Below are positions 23,451 to 35,699 of a DNA stretch of 64,000 bases, in pieces. A program made the position numbers and the translations under genes. The stretch spans positions 20,658,501 through 20,722,500 of the forward strand of contig CM065390.1 in the NCBI GenBank assembly GCA_033060915.1, in the 5' to 3' direction. How positions within the stretch are numbered: position 1 is the first letter of the stretch; every line of letters starts with the position of its first letter. The notes under the pieces were generated by a model, which saw only the letters and a program-made list of their open reading frames with translations, was not told the origin of the DNA and did not search any database. The DNA comes from Euryodendron excelsum. Lineage: Eukaryota; Streptophyta; Magnoliopsida; Ericales; Pentaphylacaceae.

Positions 23451-23943
23451 TAAACTGTCTCGAGAGTGGGACTGGAAGGGGTCTTACCGTCTCCGAAGAG
23501 ACGTGCCTGGATTGGAACCGTCTCGAGGAATAAACTATCTCGAGAGAGGGGTTGGAAAGGGGTCTTACCGTCTCCGAAGAGACGTGCCTGGGTTTTGAGT
23601 GTTTCCGCCACTCTAACGGTGTGAGTATTTCCGCTACTCTAACGGTTTTGTGAGTGTTTCCGCCACTCTAACGGTTTTGTGAGTAGTTTTGCTACTCGGA
23701 CCGTCTCGAGGAATAAACTGTCTCGAGAGAGGGATTGGAATTGGAATAAGAAATGACAATGCCCCTAAGGGCATTTTGGTCATTTTGCCTCTATTTGGGC
23801 CTAACAGGCCCTTGAAGCGATGGAAAGGCGGAATTTGGAACTACAGAATTGGATTCGATAGGAATATGCCCAAAATGACTTGAAAACAAGTCTGAACGAA
23901 GTGTAGACTGCCGAGCGGTCAAAAATGGGGTGCTTACACCCCG

Positions 23944-24885
23944 TCGCCGGAAAAGTCGCCGGAAGAGAAGATTTTACCGGAGAACTCCAAAAAGTGAGTT
24001 TTCAAATTTCTGTTGAATTTGATGTGTAGAATTTCGTTTGAATCATGTGAATAGTAGAAATTGATGTTTTGACATACTTTGAACATTATAGTGATGTTAT
24101 TTTTGCATTTTGGTGCTTATTTGATTGAATTTGAGTGATTTTACATGATTATGTGAAGAGGATTTTCTGCAAGAATTGGGGGTTTGTTCCTATAGGCTTG
24201 GGCATTGAGTTTTTTGGCTAGATTTTTATATCATGTTCCTTAGAAAAATGTGTTTAACAACCGTGTGAAATTTTGTGATTTTCTAAAAACTTGGTGAATT
24301 TTTGATTTTTTGAAAAATAGAAAAATGCTTAGAAAATCAGGAAAATAGGAAAACCTTAAGACATTGATGAAATTTTTAGAGTTTAAAATTTTGAAAAATA
24401 TAGGAATATTTTTAGAAAACATTTGAAATGATTTTTGAGAAATTTTAGGACAACTTTGAAAACCATTGATTTATTAGAAAAATAAAACATGTGTTTTGAA
24501 AATTTTGAAAAATTAAAAAGTGCGCGGGGGTGTTAATGTTATGTAATTGTAAAGTTGTGAAGTGCACGGTTTGTGTTTTGTGTTGATGTCATGGGTGTTG
24601 TAGGGACCGTTTTTAAACGAAACTCTGCCGAAATTTTTAGAAATTTGGGAAAGAAATGGAAAAGGTTTAGAAATAAAATCTTTTTGAAGGAAAAAAAAAC
24701 AGAAAACCGTTGAGATTTGATTTGAAGTTGAAAAATCAAAATGTGTAGGAATTTCGTTTTGACTTATCATTTGAAATTTTTTTTATTTTTATTGTTTTTT
24801 GCTTATTTTGTTTTACTTTATTATGTTATTATTTATATGCATGTACCGTATATTAACACCTCTTACCTTGGCTTACCTTTTTGGG
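23944..24885 (+). other. AT-rich leader upstream of the antisense PMD-like gene of A
   Basis: No convincing open frame. It starts with a short CCGG-rich segment ('gtcgccggaaaagtcgccgg') and then a perfect donor-like GTGAGT at 23994-23999, followed by nearly 900 bases of A/T-rich, intron-like sequence up to the ATG at 24886. The small reverse-strand frames are low-complexity artefacts. I infer that it is 5' UTR plus leader intron of the antisense gene. The expected acceptor AG just before the ATG is GG here, whereas element B has AG. Confidence 0.5.
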
Positions 24886-26739
24886 ATGGCAGATGTAGGT
24901 GATGACGAGAGGAAACGTCGCTCGAGGAAGGCGGCTCGGACAAATTCCACCGGTGGTTTCAGTCAATCTAAAGGTAGCCGACGATCTACCAGATGGTCCT
25001 CCTTCAGTCAGAGCGGACAGGGGAGTAGGCCACCTGTCGCCCTATTTCCTCCAGTTGAGCAGGCCTTCGCGGAGGAGATTGATGCTGAGGAGCAGGTACC
25101 GGGCCATGGGGATCAGGTGACCAGTTATGGGAGAGCTTCCTCCAGACATAGGCAGACGGATGCTGACTTGGGAGACCTGGAAGTACCGAACATCCCATCG
25201 CTTGGGGACGTTGCTTATCACCCCAGCGTATATTCCAGACAACATTTGCCCCCTCCTCGAGTACACACAACTTTTAGAGGGGCTGTTCATCAGGTCTTCG
25301 TGACTATGCAGCGGGCTACTCCATCATACCGTGCCTTCTTGGCTGACATCGGATTTGGAGCCTTCATGGGATTACAGGCTAACCGCTTGAACCGGCATTT
25401 GGTATTGGCGCTTGTTGAGAGGTGGTTCGGGGAGACCGAGACCTTCCATTTTGTCAGCTTCAAGTTAAGTCCCACCCCCTTGGATTCGGCGATCATCACA
25501 GGGCTTTCCTTCGTTGGCCGGCGGATCACTCTACAGTCAGTCAGCAAAGACGAGGCATGCATTCTGCTAGACTTGCCTCCTCCTGAGCGTTCTGCCTTCC
25601 CAGTCTCTTGGCTCAGTCAGGACGACCGCACCTTTGCTGCTGAGCCATCGCCTGCTAGGCGGGACATTATGAGACGGCGACTTGTTTTGTACATCATCTT
25701 TAGCTACTTCTACAACAATAACAAGTCGCTTGTGCCGTTTTGTTTGGTGAGCATAGTAGTTGATTCTGGGGCTTTATCGGAGCTGGATTGGGGGTCCTTC
25801 TCCTTTGGCTGCTTCCTTCGATAGATGCGGGTCTGGACTTCTTCCCGTTTGGGCAGTATGACCAGTTTCTGGCCCTTTCTTGTCTGGTGGAGCTATGAGT
25901 ACCTGCCTGTGCGTTGCCCTGCAGTTGTCGAGGACAACCTTTATCCACATGCTTTGAGGTGGGCCCGTGACCGGGTGGCCCGTGACCGAGTGGCCCAGCA
26001 ATCATAGATTACTGACTTTGTGACGCTACGGGCGAACCTGGAGTTGATTGAGGCGAGAGATGTGACTTGGCAGCCCTTCATTGGATTAGTTCATTATGAG
26101 ACTGTACGGTACTTGGTCACATTGTCCCTGTCGAGGGCTGCTTTCCTCAGTGATGATACTTGGGAGTCCTATCTCAGAGAGCGACACTGGCGGCAGTTTC
26201 ATGAGGAGTTTCGGTCAACAGGAGCTCCACCAGAGTATATGTTTGGGGCCTTGGTGGCAGGAGTGCCTATCCCCTATCAGGAGCAGTAGCCGGGTGTCGA
26301 GTTCTTGCTTCCTTCGAATATAGATTATGCTGCGCACTTTGAGGCTCATTCTGTCAGTGCCTTCACTCAATTTGAGGTAGTAGTCGGCGGGTATGCTGTA
26401 GGCCAGGAGGTGGTTGACCTGTGGCGCTAAGCCAGAGGATATGTGCCCCAGGCTGAGTTTACTGCTGTGAGGGATCAAAAGGGTCGATACCAGACAAAGC
26501 GAGATCAGTATCAGGCAGAGGTGGCTTCCTTGACAGCTCAGATAGCTCAGATGGGAGGTGGCAGGGTATGTCGTCTTTTCTCCTCTTCTTTTTGCTCTGA
26601 TGTTACTTAGTTCTTATTCATGTGGCTGATTTCGGTTCTATCTTCTCTGCAGGATGCTGGTGCTTCGAGTAGTTATCCACCTCCTTCGATGCCGGGTTTC
26701 GAAAATTTTGATCCAGATGACATCTACTTTGACATGTGA
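24886..26739 (+). pseudogene. Antisense gene of element A: PMD-like (plant mobile domain) protein, decayed
   Basis: ATG at 24886 opens MADVGDDERKRRSRK, matched by MAEVGNDGLERRCHGK in element B, which fixes the start. After a basic, Ser/Arg-rich N-terminus come LVLALVERWFGETETFHF and LSPTPLDSAIITGLSFVGRR. This arrangement resembles the core of the plant mobile domain (aminotransferase-like, MAIN/MAIL type). The frame stops at 25822-25824 after WGSFSFGCFLR. Homology continues in other frames (SYEYLPV near 25890, then 26020-26289 with TWQPFIG and RERHWRQFHEEF) and past an in-frame TAG at 26287-26289 to a predicted 87-base intron. The last exon ends DPDDIYFDM at 26739. It runs opposite to gag. 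Antisense ORFs beside the 3' LTR are known in the Tat lineage; the biochemical role is unknown. Stops make this copy a pseudogene. Confidence 0.75.
26566..26652 (+). other. Predicted intron in the antisense gene of element A
   Basis: The donor AGG|GTATGT and acceptor TTCTCTGCAG|GAT enclose 87 bases with T-rich content before the acceptor. Joining is phase 0 and continues the frame into a short acidic tail and stop. Element B has the same donor position (GTATGC at 57438, minus strand) after homologous codons. An intron readable only on this strand implies a transcript antisense to the element. Confidence 0.7.
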
Positions 26740-28631
26740 TAGATGCCCCTTGTGGAGATTCTGATCTTCCCTTGCCCTTATTCCTGAGATGTATTTATGT
26801 TAGACAGTTTTATTTTGCAAGTTTTGTACAAGGATGTATGGATAGACAGATACATTTATGATCTTTACAGCTAGGCATATGATTAGCTGTATGTGATGGA
26901 TGATGATATTATGTATCCATTACATGAGTTAATATTGGTGACTTCTGTTTTTTACATGGAGTTATATCCTATGTATGCACAAATTAGAAGTATGTTAGCT
27001 AACAGAATGACAGGGGTGTTGTCAAACTTGGTATCTTTGGAATGGTAACTCCTTCCTTTTCAAGGGGCCTGGCCTCTCTGCTAGCTCAACCTTACCTTGA
27101 TTGGATGATAGCACTTCGCACCTTTGTTAACCTTTTGATCACCTTCGGCTCTCTGTCTCGGGGTTAGTGTATATGATTGTTGGGCTGAAACTCTCGACTC
27201 TCAGGGTTTTAGCAACAGCTTTCCCAACCTTTAGCAGAGCGACAAACAGCCAATCCTTTCAATCCGAAGAGACTTTGTTTAGGACCATAATGTAGGCTAG
27301 GTTATGGGGTTTTCAAAATGATGGGATATGTAAGCTAAATTCAATGTTGTTTTCAATAGGGATTAGATCCATACCATCCTTGACCTTTTTTTTTTAGTAG
27401 GGCTAACATCCCTCCTTAGCTTTGGCAACATATCCAGTTCATTTAGATCAAGCAATCTATTTTCAATCAGAGTAGACCTTAGTAGGGTTGTAATGTAGGC
27501 CATGGTTTCGGAGTTTTGCAAGAAAGGATAAAGGCTCGAACCTATTGTTTCTACTGGGCTTCTTTGTAACCTAGGATCACCTTTAATTTATACTTCTCAG
27601 GGTGAAAATAACTCTTTTCTTTCCCCCTTTCTATATGCTTTTTGAGATAAACCTGACTCTCTTCTCTTTCGATCTTCTTATTATGCTTTTGAAAATGACT
27701 CAATCATGGTTTTTTTCAGGCCTTTCCTTAGATTTTTTTTTTTTTTTTTTTGGTGGCCTTTTGCCCCTTGGCAACTCTTTTCCTTCGCTTTGTCCTTTTT
27801 ATCTTTTTTCCTTTTTTTTATGAAACGAACAATTCTTCAACCCTTTTTCCTTAGACATTTCCTTAGCAGTTCAATCTAACCCAATGTGGGCGGTGATCCC
27901 TAAGTTGGGGTTTTCTCAAAAAGGATAAATGGCTCAACGAGTTTGGCAAGGGGTTGCTTCTGACTATATGGGAAATGAAATGAAGGCCTCTCTTCACTTT
28001 GAACTAGATTGATTACTTAATCTATAGAGCCTTCAATGCTGCCTTAGCACAGTGGGGGTGGATACCATTCCTAGAGTTTTTTAATTATTGTCTGCCCCAG
28101 TGTAGGGAGGACAGTTGTGGACCAGGGTTAGCAAAGAAAATTTTTGCTTTCTGTGAGGAACTAGAGGTTTAAGCAAAGGGAATATAAGCATTTTTTATTA
28201 TTACTATTTTTTTTAGAAAATGAAAGACGGCTCCCCTTCACTTTGATAATCTGGCCGCACATCGCTTAACTTCAGTGTCTTGCAAGTGTTGCCTTTGGGT
28301 AGTTTCCTCACTCATCCAAGAACTCTTTTTTCGGAAAGCCGATCGTTGAGGGAGTGGTTAACTCATCCTATCATCCCTTCAAGTCAAACTAACCCCTAAG
28401 ATAGACCATGCCTCTTGCGTAGAAAGTAGCTACCATTCCCAAGAGAAGATAAGACAACAGTGATGGAATAAAAGACTATCATTTGATTACTATTATCATT
28501 TTTTATAGAAAGCATAGAGTTCTTGAGCAGTAAGAAAGTGTACACATCAATTTAAAGACAGGAAGTAAAAGGGATAAAAAGAAAGTGGGTGAAAACACCC
28601 CTCTCTTGTACGCTTTTGAAGGGAACCCATT
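26740..28631. other. Element A internal spacer between the antisense gene and gag, no pol
   Basis: About 1.9 kb where protease, RT, RNase H and integrase would be expected in an autonomous element. I find no catalytic motif of any of them on either strand. It is T-rich on the plus strand with homopolymer runs (27729-27750). The part near gag matches the homologous stretch of B ('ttgacttgaaggga' at about 28377-28394 reversed and at 55517). It is probably 3' UTR of both convergent genes. Confidence 0.75.
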
Positions 28632-30809
28632 TCAGTAAGGCTTTGGAACAATGCCCACATCTTCGATGCTCCATTCGCGACCCGGATCTTTGGCTAAGGC
28701 AAGACAGGCAAAGGCTTCTCCCAGAGCTCCGAAGATGTTGACGCTGCTGGCGTGGCTATCAGCCTCCTTCTTGTTCTTTGCAATGGGTTCTTCTGTAAAC
28801 AGGGTGACTAGTTCATCTCCTTCTAACTCGAACAGTTTTGTCTGTTCTCTTGACTCTTCTAGCCCCCAACCCATGTCTTCATAGTTGTACTCAGTTGCAG
28901 GCCAAGGGTTTTCCAGCAAGTGACTTTCAGCTGCTGCATACTTCAGGTGTAGAAATTCATCACCCCATCCGTTGGCAGTTATGCTTTTGATATGTTCTTC
29001 CTTCGGGAATATTGGCTCCTCAATGGGCCAGTCAGAAGCATCAAGCTCCTCATCAGGGTTATAGAGATAAATCAGGCACAATGGGAGATCCTCCTCCCAG
29101 TCATCTTCTTCATTGGTCTCCCAATTGTTCTCATAACCTTCGGCCTCGAGCTCGTCGAACTCTCCCTCGCCTTCCATTTCTACTAATATCATGCTGACGG
29201 TGTGATCCGGTAGAGGGTTAGTGGTCACATTGGGGGTCGGAGCGGGTTGTACCGGCCGCAGATCAATGGTCTTGTTGTTGATCAAGTCTTGGATTTTGTG
29301 CCTGAGAGCGAAGCAGCTTTCGGTGTCGTGCCCTTGGCCACTCGAATGGTATTCACATGTGAGGGTGGCATTAAAGGTTGGGGGTAGAGGGCTTGGCAAT
29401 GGGCGAGCAGGTATAGGCTTTAGGATATTGTTTTTCAGCAAGTTATGGTAGGCCTCAGTTTGAGTGCAGGCTAAGGTGTCGAAGGTACAGATGTGTCAAG
29501 CAAGTCTATTAAAGCTGGGTCGTGCCCCAACGGGGCCATAATTAGAGGTTGGAACAGGCAATGTTAAGGTGGGTAAGCGCAGGACAGGGTGTGATTGTAG
29601 TGGTGGACGGTATTAGGGTGGTTGGCCAGGCAAGATGGCAAACACTTCGCTTTCTTTCATGACTCTTCCCTTTGTAGTAGCCACTCTCTTGGCTATGTTG
29701 GCGGTACCTTCTCCAGTCCGGGCTGAGGGGTCTGTAATCCTCCCTATCTTAAGGCCATTTTTTATCATCTCTCCCTGCATCATAAGCTCAAAGAAGCTTT
29801 TCCCTACACTTGTGCAAAGTTTCTCATAGTATATACCTTGAAAAGTGTGCACAAATAGTTGTACGTACTCCTTCTCTTCCAATGAGGGATTGACTTGTGC
29901 GGCAGCTTCTCACCATCTCAAGGCATACTTCTTGAAACTTTCCTTTTCACCCTTGCTCATAGTCATCAAGGACCATCGGTCAGAGGTGAGATCAATATTG
30001 TGACGATATTGGGCTTTAAATGCATTGACCAGCTCAATCCAAGTTGTGATCTTCCTTAGGTCTAGACGAGCAAACCATTGTAGAGCAGACCCCGTGAGGC
30101 TGTGTTGGAATAACTGCATGAGGAGCTTCTGATCGTTGCCATGACCATTTAGTGCTCTAGCATAAAGACGAAGATGAGCGACGGGGTTATCAGTGCCGTC
30201 ATACTTCTGGAAGTCAAGCATTTTGAACCTAGCGGGTCTCAGGTGGTTAGGAAAGAAACATAACTCGTCTTAAACAGTGAACTCGTAAGTGTCATGGCCA
30301 TGAAGACTTCACAGTGAATCCTCTAGCCCTTGGATTTTCAGACTGAGAGGGTCTAGGGGAGCCTTCTTTACGACAAGTGAAAGTAATATGGTCTCGTCCT
30401 CTTCAGCGCTGATCCCTTTGTCATCTTCCTTATTCCTCCCTGCATTGTCAGACTGAAGCATGAACCTTGGATTAGCGGGTTCGGGGTCCTTTGACGAAGT
30501 CATAAATGATGATGAGACTGCAGCAGTATCCTTCAAAGCCATAGTTTGAGTGAGTTTGAGCATCTCATCCATCTTGGTCCTCATTTCGTTGACCTCTTCC
30601 TGAGATACTTGAGATGATTCTTCAAGATTAGCAGTCATCAGTGATGCTCTTTGAAGAGTGATAATGGGATCCCTAGGTGGATGTTGCCCCTTCTTAGGAG
30701 GAATATTGACTAGTGCAGGGTGACCTCTATAAATAGAAAAGAAGAGAGAAAAAGACAAACACAACTTGCAAGTCAGTTTCGGGTTTTTAGAGAGCTTTAT
30801 GCAATGCAT
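28632..30809 (-). pseudogene. gag: gag of element A (Ogre/Tat type), five in-frame stops
   Basis: A single minus-strand frame stays colinear for 2.2 kb but is cut by stops at 30309-30311, 30270-30272, 29910-29912, 29613-29615 and 29496-29498. In order it shows a coiled N-part (EEVNEMRTKMDEMLKL), an acidic segment, then the capsid-like core (FQKYDGTDNPVAHLRLY, LMQLFQHSLTGSALQWF, AFKAQYRHNIDLTSDRW). The distal core has YVQLFVHTFQGIYYEKL, followed by a zinc-knuckle-like CEYHSSGQGHDTESC at about 29315-29357. An acidic tail ends WSIEDVGIVPKPY. Gag would package element RNA into virus-like particles. The true start is uncertain: the ATG at 30809 or an internal one before TANLEES. No frameshift is present, unlike B. 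The same gene lies at 53240-55331 in B. Confidence 0.88.
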
Positions 30810-32194
30810 GTCCTAGAGTGCCCCTCCTTTAAAAGGGAAGCTAGACATGATGTATTTGGCTCACTTTTGGAGATAGGGAATTTGCCCCTGTATGCAGATA
30901 CATTACCATCAGACAGGAACCTTTCCTTTGTTCATGCATTTATTCACTCACTCATTCGCAAAAAATAAAGAAATACATCTAACTTCGAGTTTAATATACA
31001 AAAGAATTGAAACACACTTAACAGGGGGACAGGGAACATGTTCCTTTGGGGGTTCCACCTATCTAATTTTACAAAGGAAACCCTAAACTACTCTTGAGTC
31101 TTCGGATTCGCCTTCGCTGGATTTGATGTCGAGGAGGTCGTTGAGAGACCTTATTGATCGATTGCCCCTTGTCTTCTTGACAATCCTATCTCCTTGAGCA
31201 TAGAGAGATTGGGGCCCCTCTTATGAAATGAATTGATGTGCATGCCGTGAGTCCTTAAGGTTACATGGGAACCCTTAGGGTTTAGGTAGGTTTAATGCAA
31301 GGGAGAGTGACATTGGGTTAATCATGCATTCACTCTCAATGGGTTGATCATATGCATGAGAAAGCAATGACTTGAGTTACTTGGAACTCTTGTCTCGACA
31401 TGGGATATTGAATTCATGAACATGGATATGCAAAGAGTATAAGGAGAGAGAATACAATAGCAAGGTAAACATGCATGCATGAGCAGTTGGACAACCATTA
31501 TAACAGTATGAATATAGTCATTATAACAACAGGAATAGACGGGTATAAATGAAAATAAGAGCAGTCGCCCTTTCCTCCATGATTTTGGAAAATGGTGTGC
31601 GTGTCTTAAATCCAGTAGAGGTTCGGCTATGCAAGGTGTCTATATGAGTATGAGGTTGAGGGTTGACTAATGCGTCCTAAGAAGGCTCGGTCCCCAGATC
31701 TTCAAACCTAGGCCCAGTCCCCAAGGTGGTGCCATGATCGGTTAGTGATCCGAGCGGGGGAACCATCAAGAGGCCGTAGGTGAAGAAATTGACACAATAT
31801 CTTGCCCACAACCAATATACTGTTCCCCCTTTCTAACTAGAAAGGACATATCAGGATAAAATGCAAGTATGCAGAATGCAAGTGCACATGCATTATGTGT
31901 GTGATTTTTAAAAGTGGACGAAAGAGCCCAACAACTCTCATCCATTCTGTTCATCACATTCATGCATGGCAGTTAAAATTTAAACAAAAAGCGCACCTAC
32001 AAAACAAAGATGCAAGAGTTAGTATGTGGATGGCAAACTTAATACAAGATAATATGGATAAATGCATGTTTTTTGAAAACAATTTTGAAAATTTGGTTTT
32101 GAAAATTTAAAGTGAATAGAATTGAACAAGTTAATTGAAGACTCTACATGGATGAAGGGTAAAGAGACATGACTACGACCTAACCCTCTAAATG
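30810..32194 (-). other. Element A internal leader (5' UTR between PBS and gag)
   Basis: Non-coding; homologous to 15550-16924 in C (opposite strand) and to 51525-53200 in B. Conserved stretches include 'gtcgccctttcctcc' near 31564, 'ccatcaagaggccgtagg' near 31763 and the block beside the PBS. Small open frames on both strands are not conserved. Confidence 0.8.
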
Positions 32195-32212
32195 TCCCCA
32201 GTGGAGTCGCCA
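32195..32212 (-). promoter_or_regulatory. Primer binding site of element A (tRNA-Arg type)
   Basis: The minus strand reads TGGCGACTCCACTGGGGA, a perfect 18-base complement of the 3' end of plant tRNA-Arg including CCA. It is two bases from the LTR end at 32215. It fixes the direction of A and identifies 32215-37423 as the 5' LTR. Confidence 0.92.
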
Positions 32213-35200
32213 GCTGTCGCGTCCAAATTTTTTGCACTTGAGGAATACATACACAAGCGAGAAAATTATTGTACTCTCTCATTAGAACTCATCCTCCTAG
32301 AAGAATGAGTGCAACTATGTTTGAATTGAAAATTGGTTTGAACAAAGGGCTTTTGGAAAACATTTGGAGTCCCCACCTAACTTGATTAAGGTGAGTTAGG
32401 TCACCTAAAAATTAAGCATAATCTGAAGACTACACTTAGGGTTTTTGAAAACGATTTCGAAAATACTTCCTCAAGAGAGTGTTTTTAGGAAAACAGGTTA
32501 TTTGGCAACCTTTGAAAAATATGTAAGCTCTTTTTTGAAAATAAACTCCATTTTGGTCTTTGAAAATAGTGATTCTAGTTCGGAGGTTGGTTACGTGTAG
32601 GGAAAACGCACTAAGCCATCACCCTACCCCGTTCTTGCGGTACCTACATGTCTATTTACACTAAATTCACCTATGAGAGTCTTTAACTAACAAATGTTCA
32701 ATCATATCCACTTTAGAAAAAGAATGTTTAAAAAGACATGATGCCTGATATGCAAGTGCAAGAAAAGAGAGTTGGAAAGAAAATAATTTGATTTAAAAGA
32801 GACTTGAAAAGATAGAATTGAAATTCGAAAGTTTTAAAAATTGGAAAGGAAATAGAAGCTTGAAATTTTGAAATAGATTATAGAATTGGAGATTTGAAAA
32901 AAAAAAGGTTGTGGAAATAGAAGCTTGAAAAAGATTGTGGAATTTGAGATTTAAAGAAGGTTATGGAAATAGAAATTTGAAAAATGTTGTGACCGGACCC
33001 ATGAGGGTTGTTTACATATCCTTTTTCAGGAATCAGGTCAGTCGTAGTTTGGACTAGAGGCCGATAGAAAATAAAAGATTTGATATGAAAGAAGAAGCTG
33101 AATTGGAATTCGGATTTGATTTGAATTTAGAATAGAAGATTGGAATTTGAAATGGAAGAATAGAGACCCTAAACCTAGGAAGGTATGATTTAAAAAGGAC
33201 TCGAGATTAAGAAAGAATTGACTCGAATGTTGGACTTGGAAGATTAGGAAATATTGGATTTGGGAATCCTAGACATAGGAAAGATAGGATTTAGAAAGTT
33301 TCGTTTTAGGAAAGTTTTGAATTAGGATAAGTTCGAATTAGGAAAATGACATTTTAGGAAAGTTACGTTTTAGGAAAGTTTTCAAATTAGGAAAATGTTA
33401 GATTAAAAAGTTTTGAAATAGGAAACATTTCATTTTAAGAAAGTTTTGAAATTGAAAAGTTTTGAATTTGGAATGTTTTGAAATAGAGAAGTTTTGAAAG
33501 TTGGCAAATTTAGAATTTAGAAAGTTTCAAATTTAGAAAACTTTAGATTCGAAAAGATTTGAAGTTTAGGAAAGCTTTAGATTTAGGAAGGTATAAGATT
33601 AGGAAAGAGTGAATTAGGAAAGGTTTAGACTAAGAAGGATTGAGATTCCTATTCCCTAAAACAAGGGATTGGATTTTGTTTCTAAAACGAGATGTTTTGA
33701 TTTTGTTTCCAAAAACGGGGGATAGGATCTAGTTTCCTAAATGAGAGATTGGATTTGGTGTGAATTTGCAAAGATGGAGTTTTTAGAAATCCTAATTTTG
33801 GAAAGATTATAGTTTTGATGTAGAAAATAGGTTTTAGAAATATATATAGTTTTGATGTAAAAAAACAAAAGGTTTTGGAAACCTAGATTTTGAGGCCAAA
33901 ATAAGGGATTGGAAATCATGCTTTTCGGAATGAAAATTAGGGTTTCCTAATTGTGGGTTCTAGGGTTTAACTTAGGCTCTAAGAAAAGAGTTTTTGGAAA
34001 GTGAGTCTTTAGAAAGGGAGATTTTTGGAAGGAAATCCTAAAGAGGAGTTTCTAGAAAGTGAATTTTGAAAAGAGAAACTTTTTGAAAAGAAATCCTAGA
34101 GAGGAGTTTTTAGAAAGTGAATTTTGAAAAGAGAAAGTTTTTGGAAGAAGATTGTTAGAAAGAGCTTTTGGGAAAGAGATTTAGGGAAGAGAGTTTTCCA
34201 AGAAGGAAAACTAGGCAGTGTTTTTAGGAAAGGAATTTTGAAGAGAGCTTTTTTTGGAAAGAAGTTCGAAAAGGAGTTTTTGAAAACAATTTTGGAAAGA
34301 AGATTGGAGAGAGTTTATGGAAAGGATGTTGGAAATGAGATTTTTATGAGGAGATTTTTTAGAAGAGTTTTTTAGAAAGCATATAAAATATCTCACTTTC
34401 TTAAAGCGATTCTAACCATAAGAAGGTTAGAACCACTTTAAGATAGTGGTTTTGAAAATAACAATGTTTTGCAAATATGGACTGTATTGGTCACTTTAAA
34501 CGTAACACTTTCCTAAAGTAACCCTAGCCATGAAAAAGCTAGAATCATCTTAGGATTGTGATTTTGAAAACAAGTTTTGAAAAGAAGATTTTGTTACAAG
34601 TTCGAAAACGATGTTGATGCAAGCTTTGAAAACGAATTTTGGAAGAATGCAAGATCATGATATACACAATGCAAATTGGGGTCATGAACATACAAGGTTA
34701 AAGGCTTTACCACATAATCAATGGGGCTGAGACCATGTGGTCTCTGGTTAGACTAAAAGAAAGCCCCCGACACGGTGACTCTCCAATAGCCTAATCCTAC
34801 ACATGGACCGGGAATTTTCTTGTTTCAAGCACGCAAGAAGGGGAGGAAGAAGATGGGGGATTAAAATAGAAAAAAACCCAAGTGGGTTAGGAGAGAGAAG
34901 AGATGGGGGAAGATGCGTAAACGTAAATAAGAAGCCTACCTTGTGTCTTCTTTATTTTGCTTAGCTTTGCGCGCTTTGCTTTGCTTGTCTTGCTTCGGTC
35001 TTTACTTCAGTCTTCAAGAGTTTGTCTTTAATCTTCAAAACTTTGTAGTTGCAGCAATCCAAGTCTTCAATGGAGGGTTGGAGGCTACTGTATGAGTATA
35101 TGAGAGTGTATGAGTGTATTGGAGGCTAGAGTTTGTGTATAGAGGCTAGGGTTTGGAAAACCTAAAGGAGACTAAGGTTTAGAGAGGCCACGAGCTCTAT

Positions 35201-35263
35201 ATATCAAAAAGTAGGGTTTTTAGACTGAATTTGCAGGCCTCTTTCACGCTGGAGGAGACTTTG

Positions 35264-35271
35264 TATTTATA
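35264..35271 (-). promoter_or_regulatory. TATA box of the element A 5' LTR
   Basis: TATAAATA on the minus strand, about 2.15 kb into the LTR from its sense start. It would leave a transcribed R/U5 leader of about 3 kb before the PBS. Confidence 0.78.
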
Positions 35272-35699
35272 GACAAGGGAATGACCTGGCGCTTGTTGCA
35301 GTGGCGCCAGGCCAAAAATGCTTCTAGCGCCACTAGGAGTGGTGCCACCCAGTTAGGAAAGTTTTAAGGTCTGCAAGCAATATATCTTGAGAAGATTTGG
35401 GCGCCTGTACTAGTGACTACCATGCAATTTTTAGCCTGGTTTCACTAGGAGTGACTCCGGAAAGCTCGGGAAGGACTTAAGGGACTGGGAATGGCCCGGA
35501 AAGCCAAAAAAGGACAGGAACCCTTAGAATAGGGTGCCGGAAGTAATGGACTTGACGAAGGATGACAAGATGTGTTGGAAGGGTTGACTGGGCCATTAGG
35601 GGCAAAACGGTCAACTGGATCAGAAAGCTGCCGGAACAGACTCAGAATGTCCAGGAAGAAAACTCAAGATTTAGAAACATTATTTAGAATGTTTCCAAA

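Larger units (their letters stand above)
18719..23938 (-). mobile_element. S2: solo Ogre-type LTR inserted in the A 3' UTR
   Basis: A single antisense LTR of 5220 bp, from TGACGCGCCC to GGTGCTTACA, flanked by CCCCG on both sides (18714-18718 and 23939-23943). Neither a PBS nor a polypurine tract adjoins it, so it is a solo LTR. It carries a perfect primer-site mimic (18871-18880), U5 blocks (19105-19150, 19508-19555), low complexity (19230-21290), antisense TATA 22172-22179, GGCGCC palindromes (22195-22300), 157-bp units (22640-23000), a private array of about 28-bp units (23120-23450) and 47-bp units. It separates A's antisense gene from the polypurine-side 3' UTR. Confidence 0.94.

Noticed and set aside
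24886..26739. Captured host gene or independent plant gene
   Set aside because: A homologue with the same neighbours and orientation exists in element B, so it is a resident gene of the retroelement family, even if its distant origin may be a host PMD gene.
26740..28631. Heavily decayed pol of element A
   Set aside because: No DTG/DSG, no YxDD box, no HHCC or DDE context found on either strand, and the spacer has the same length in B.
28651..29451. Plus-strand open frames opposite gag
   Set aside because: They are shadows of the long minus-strand gag frame with no similarity between A and B.
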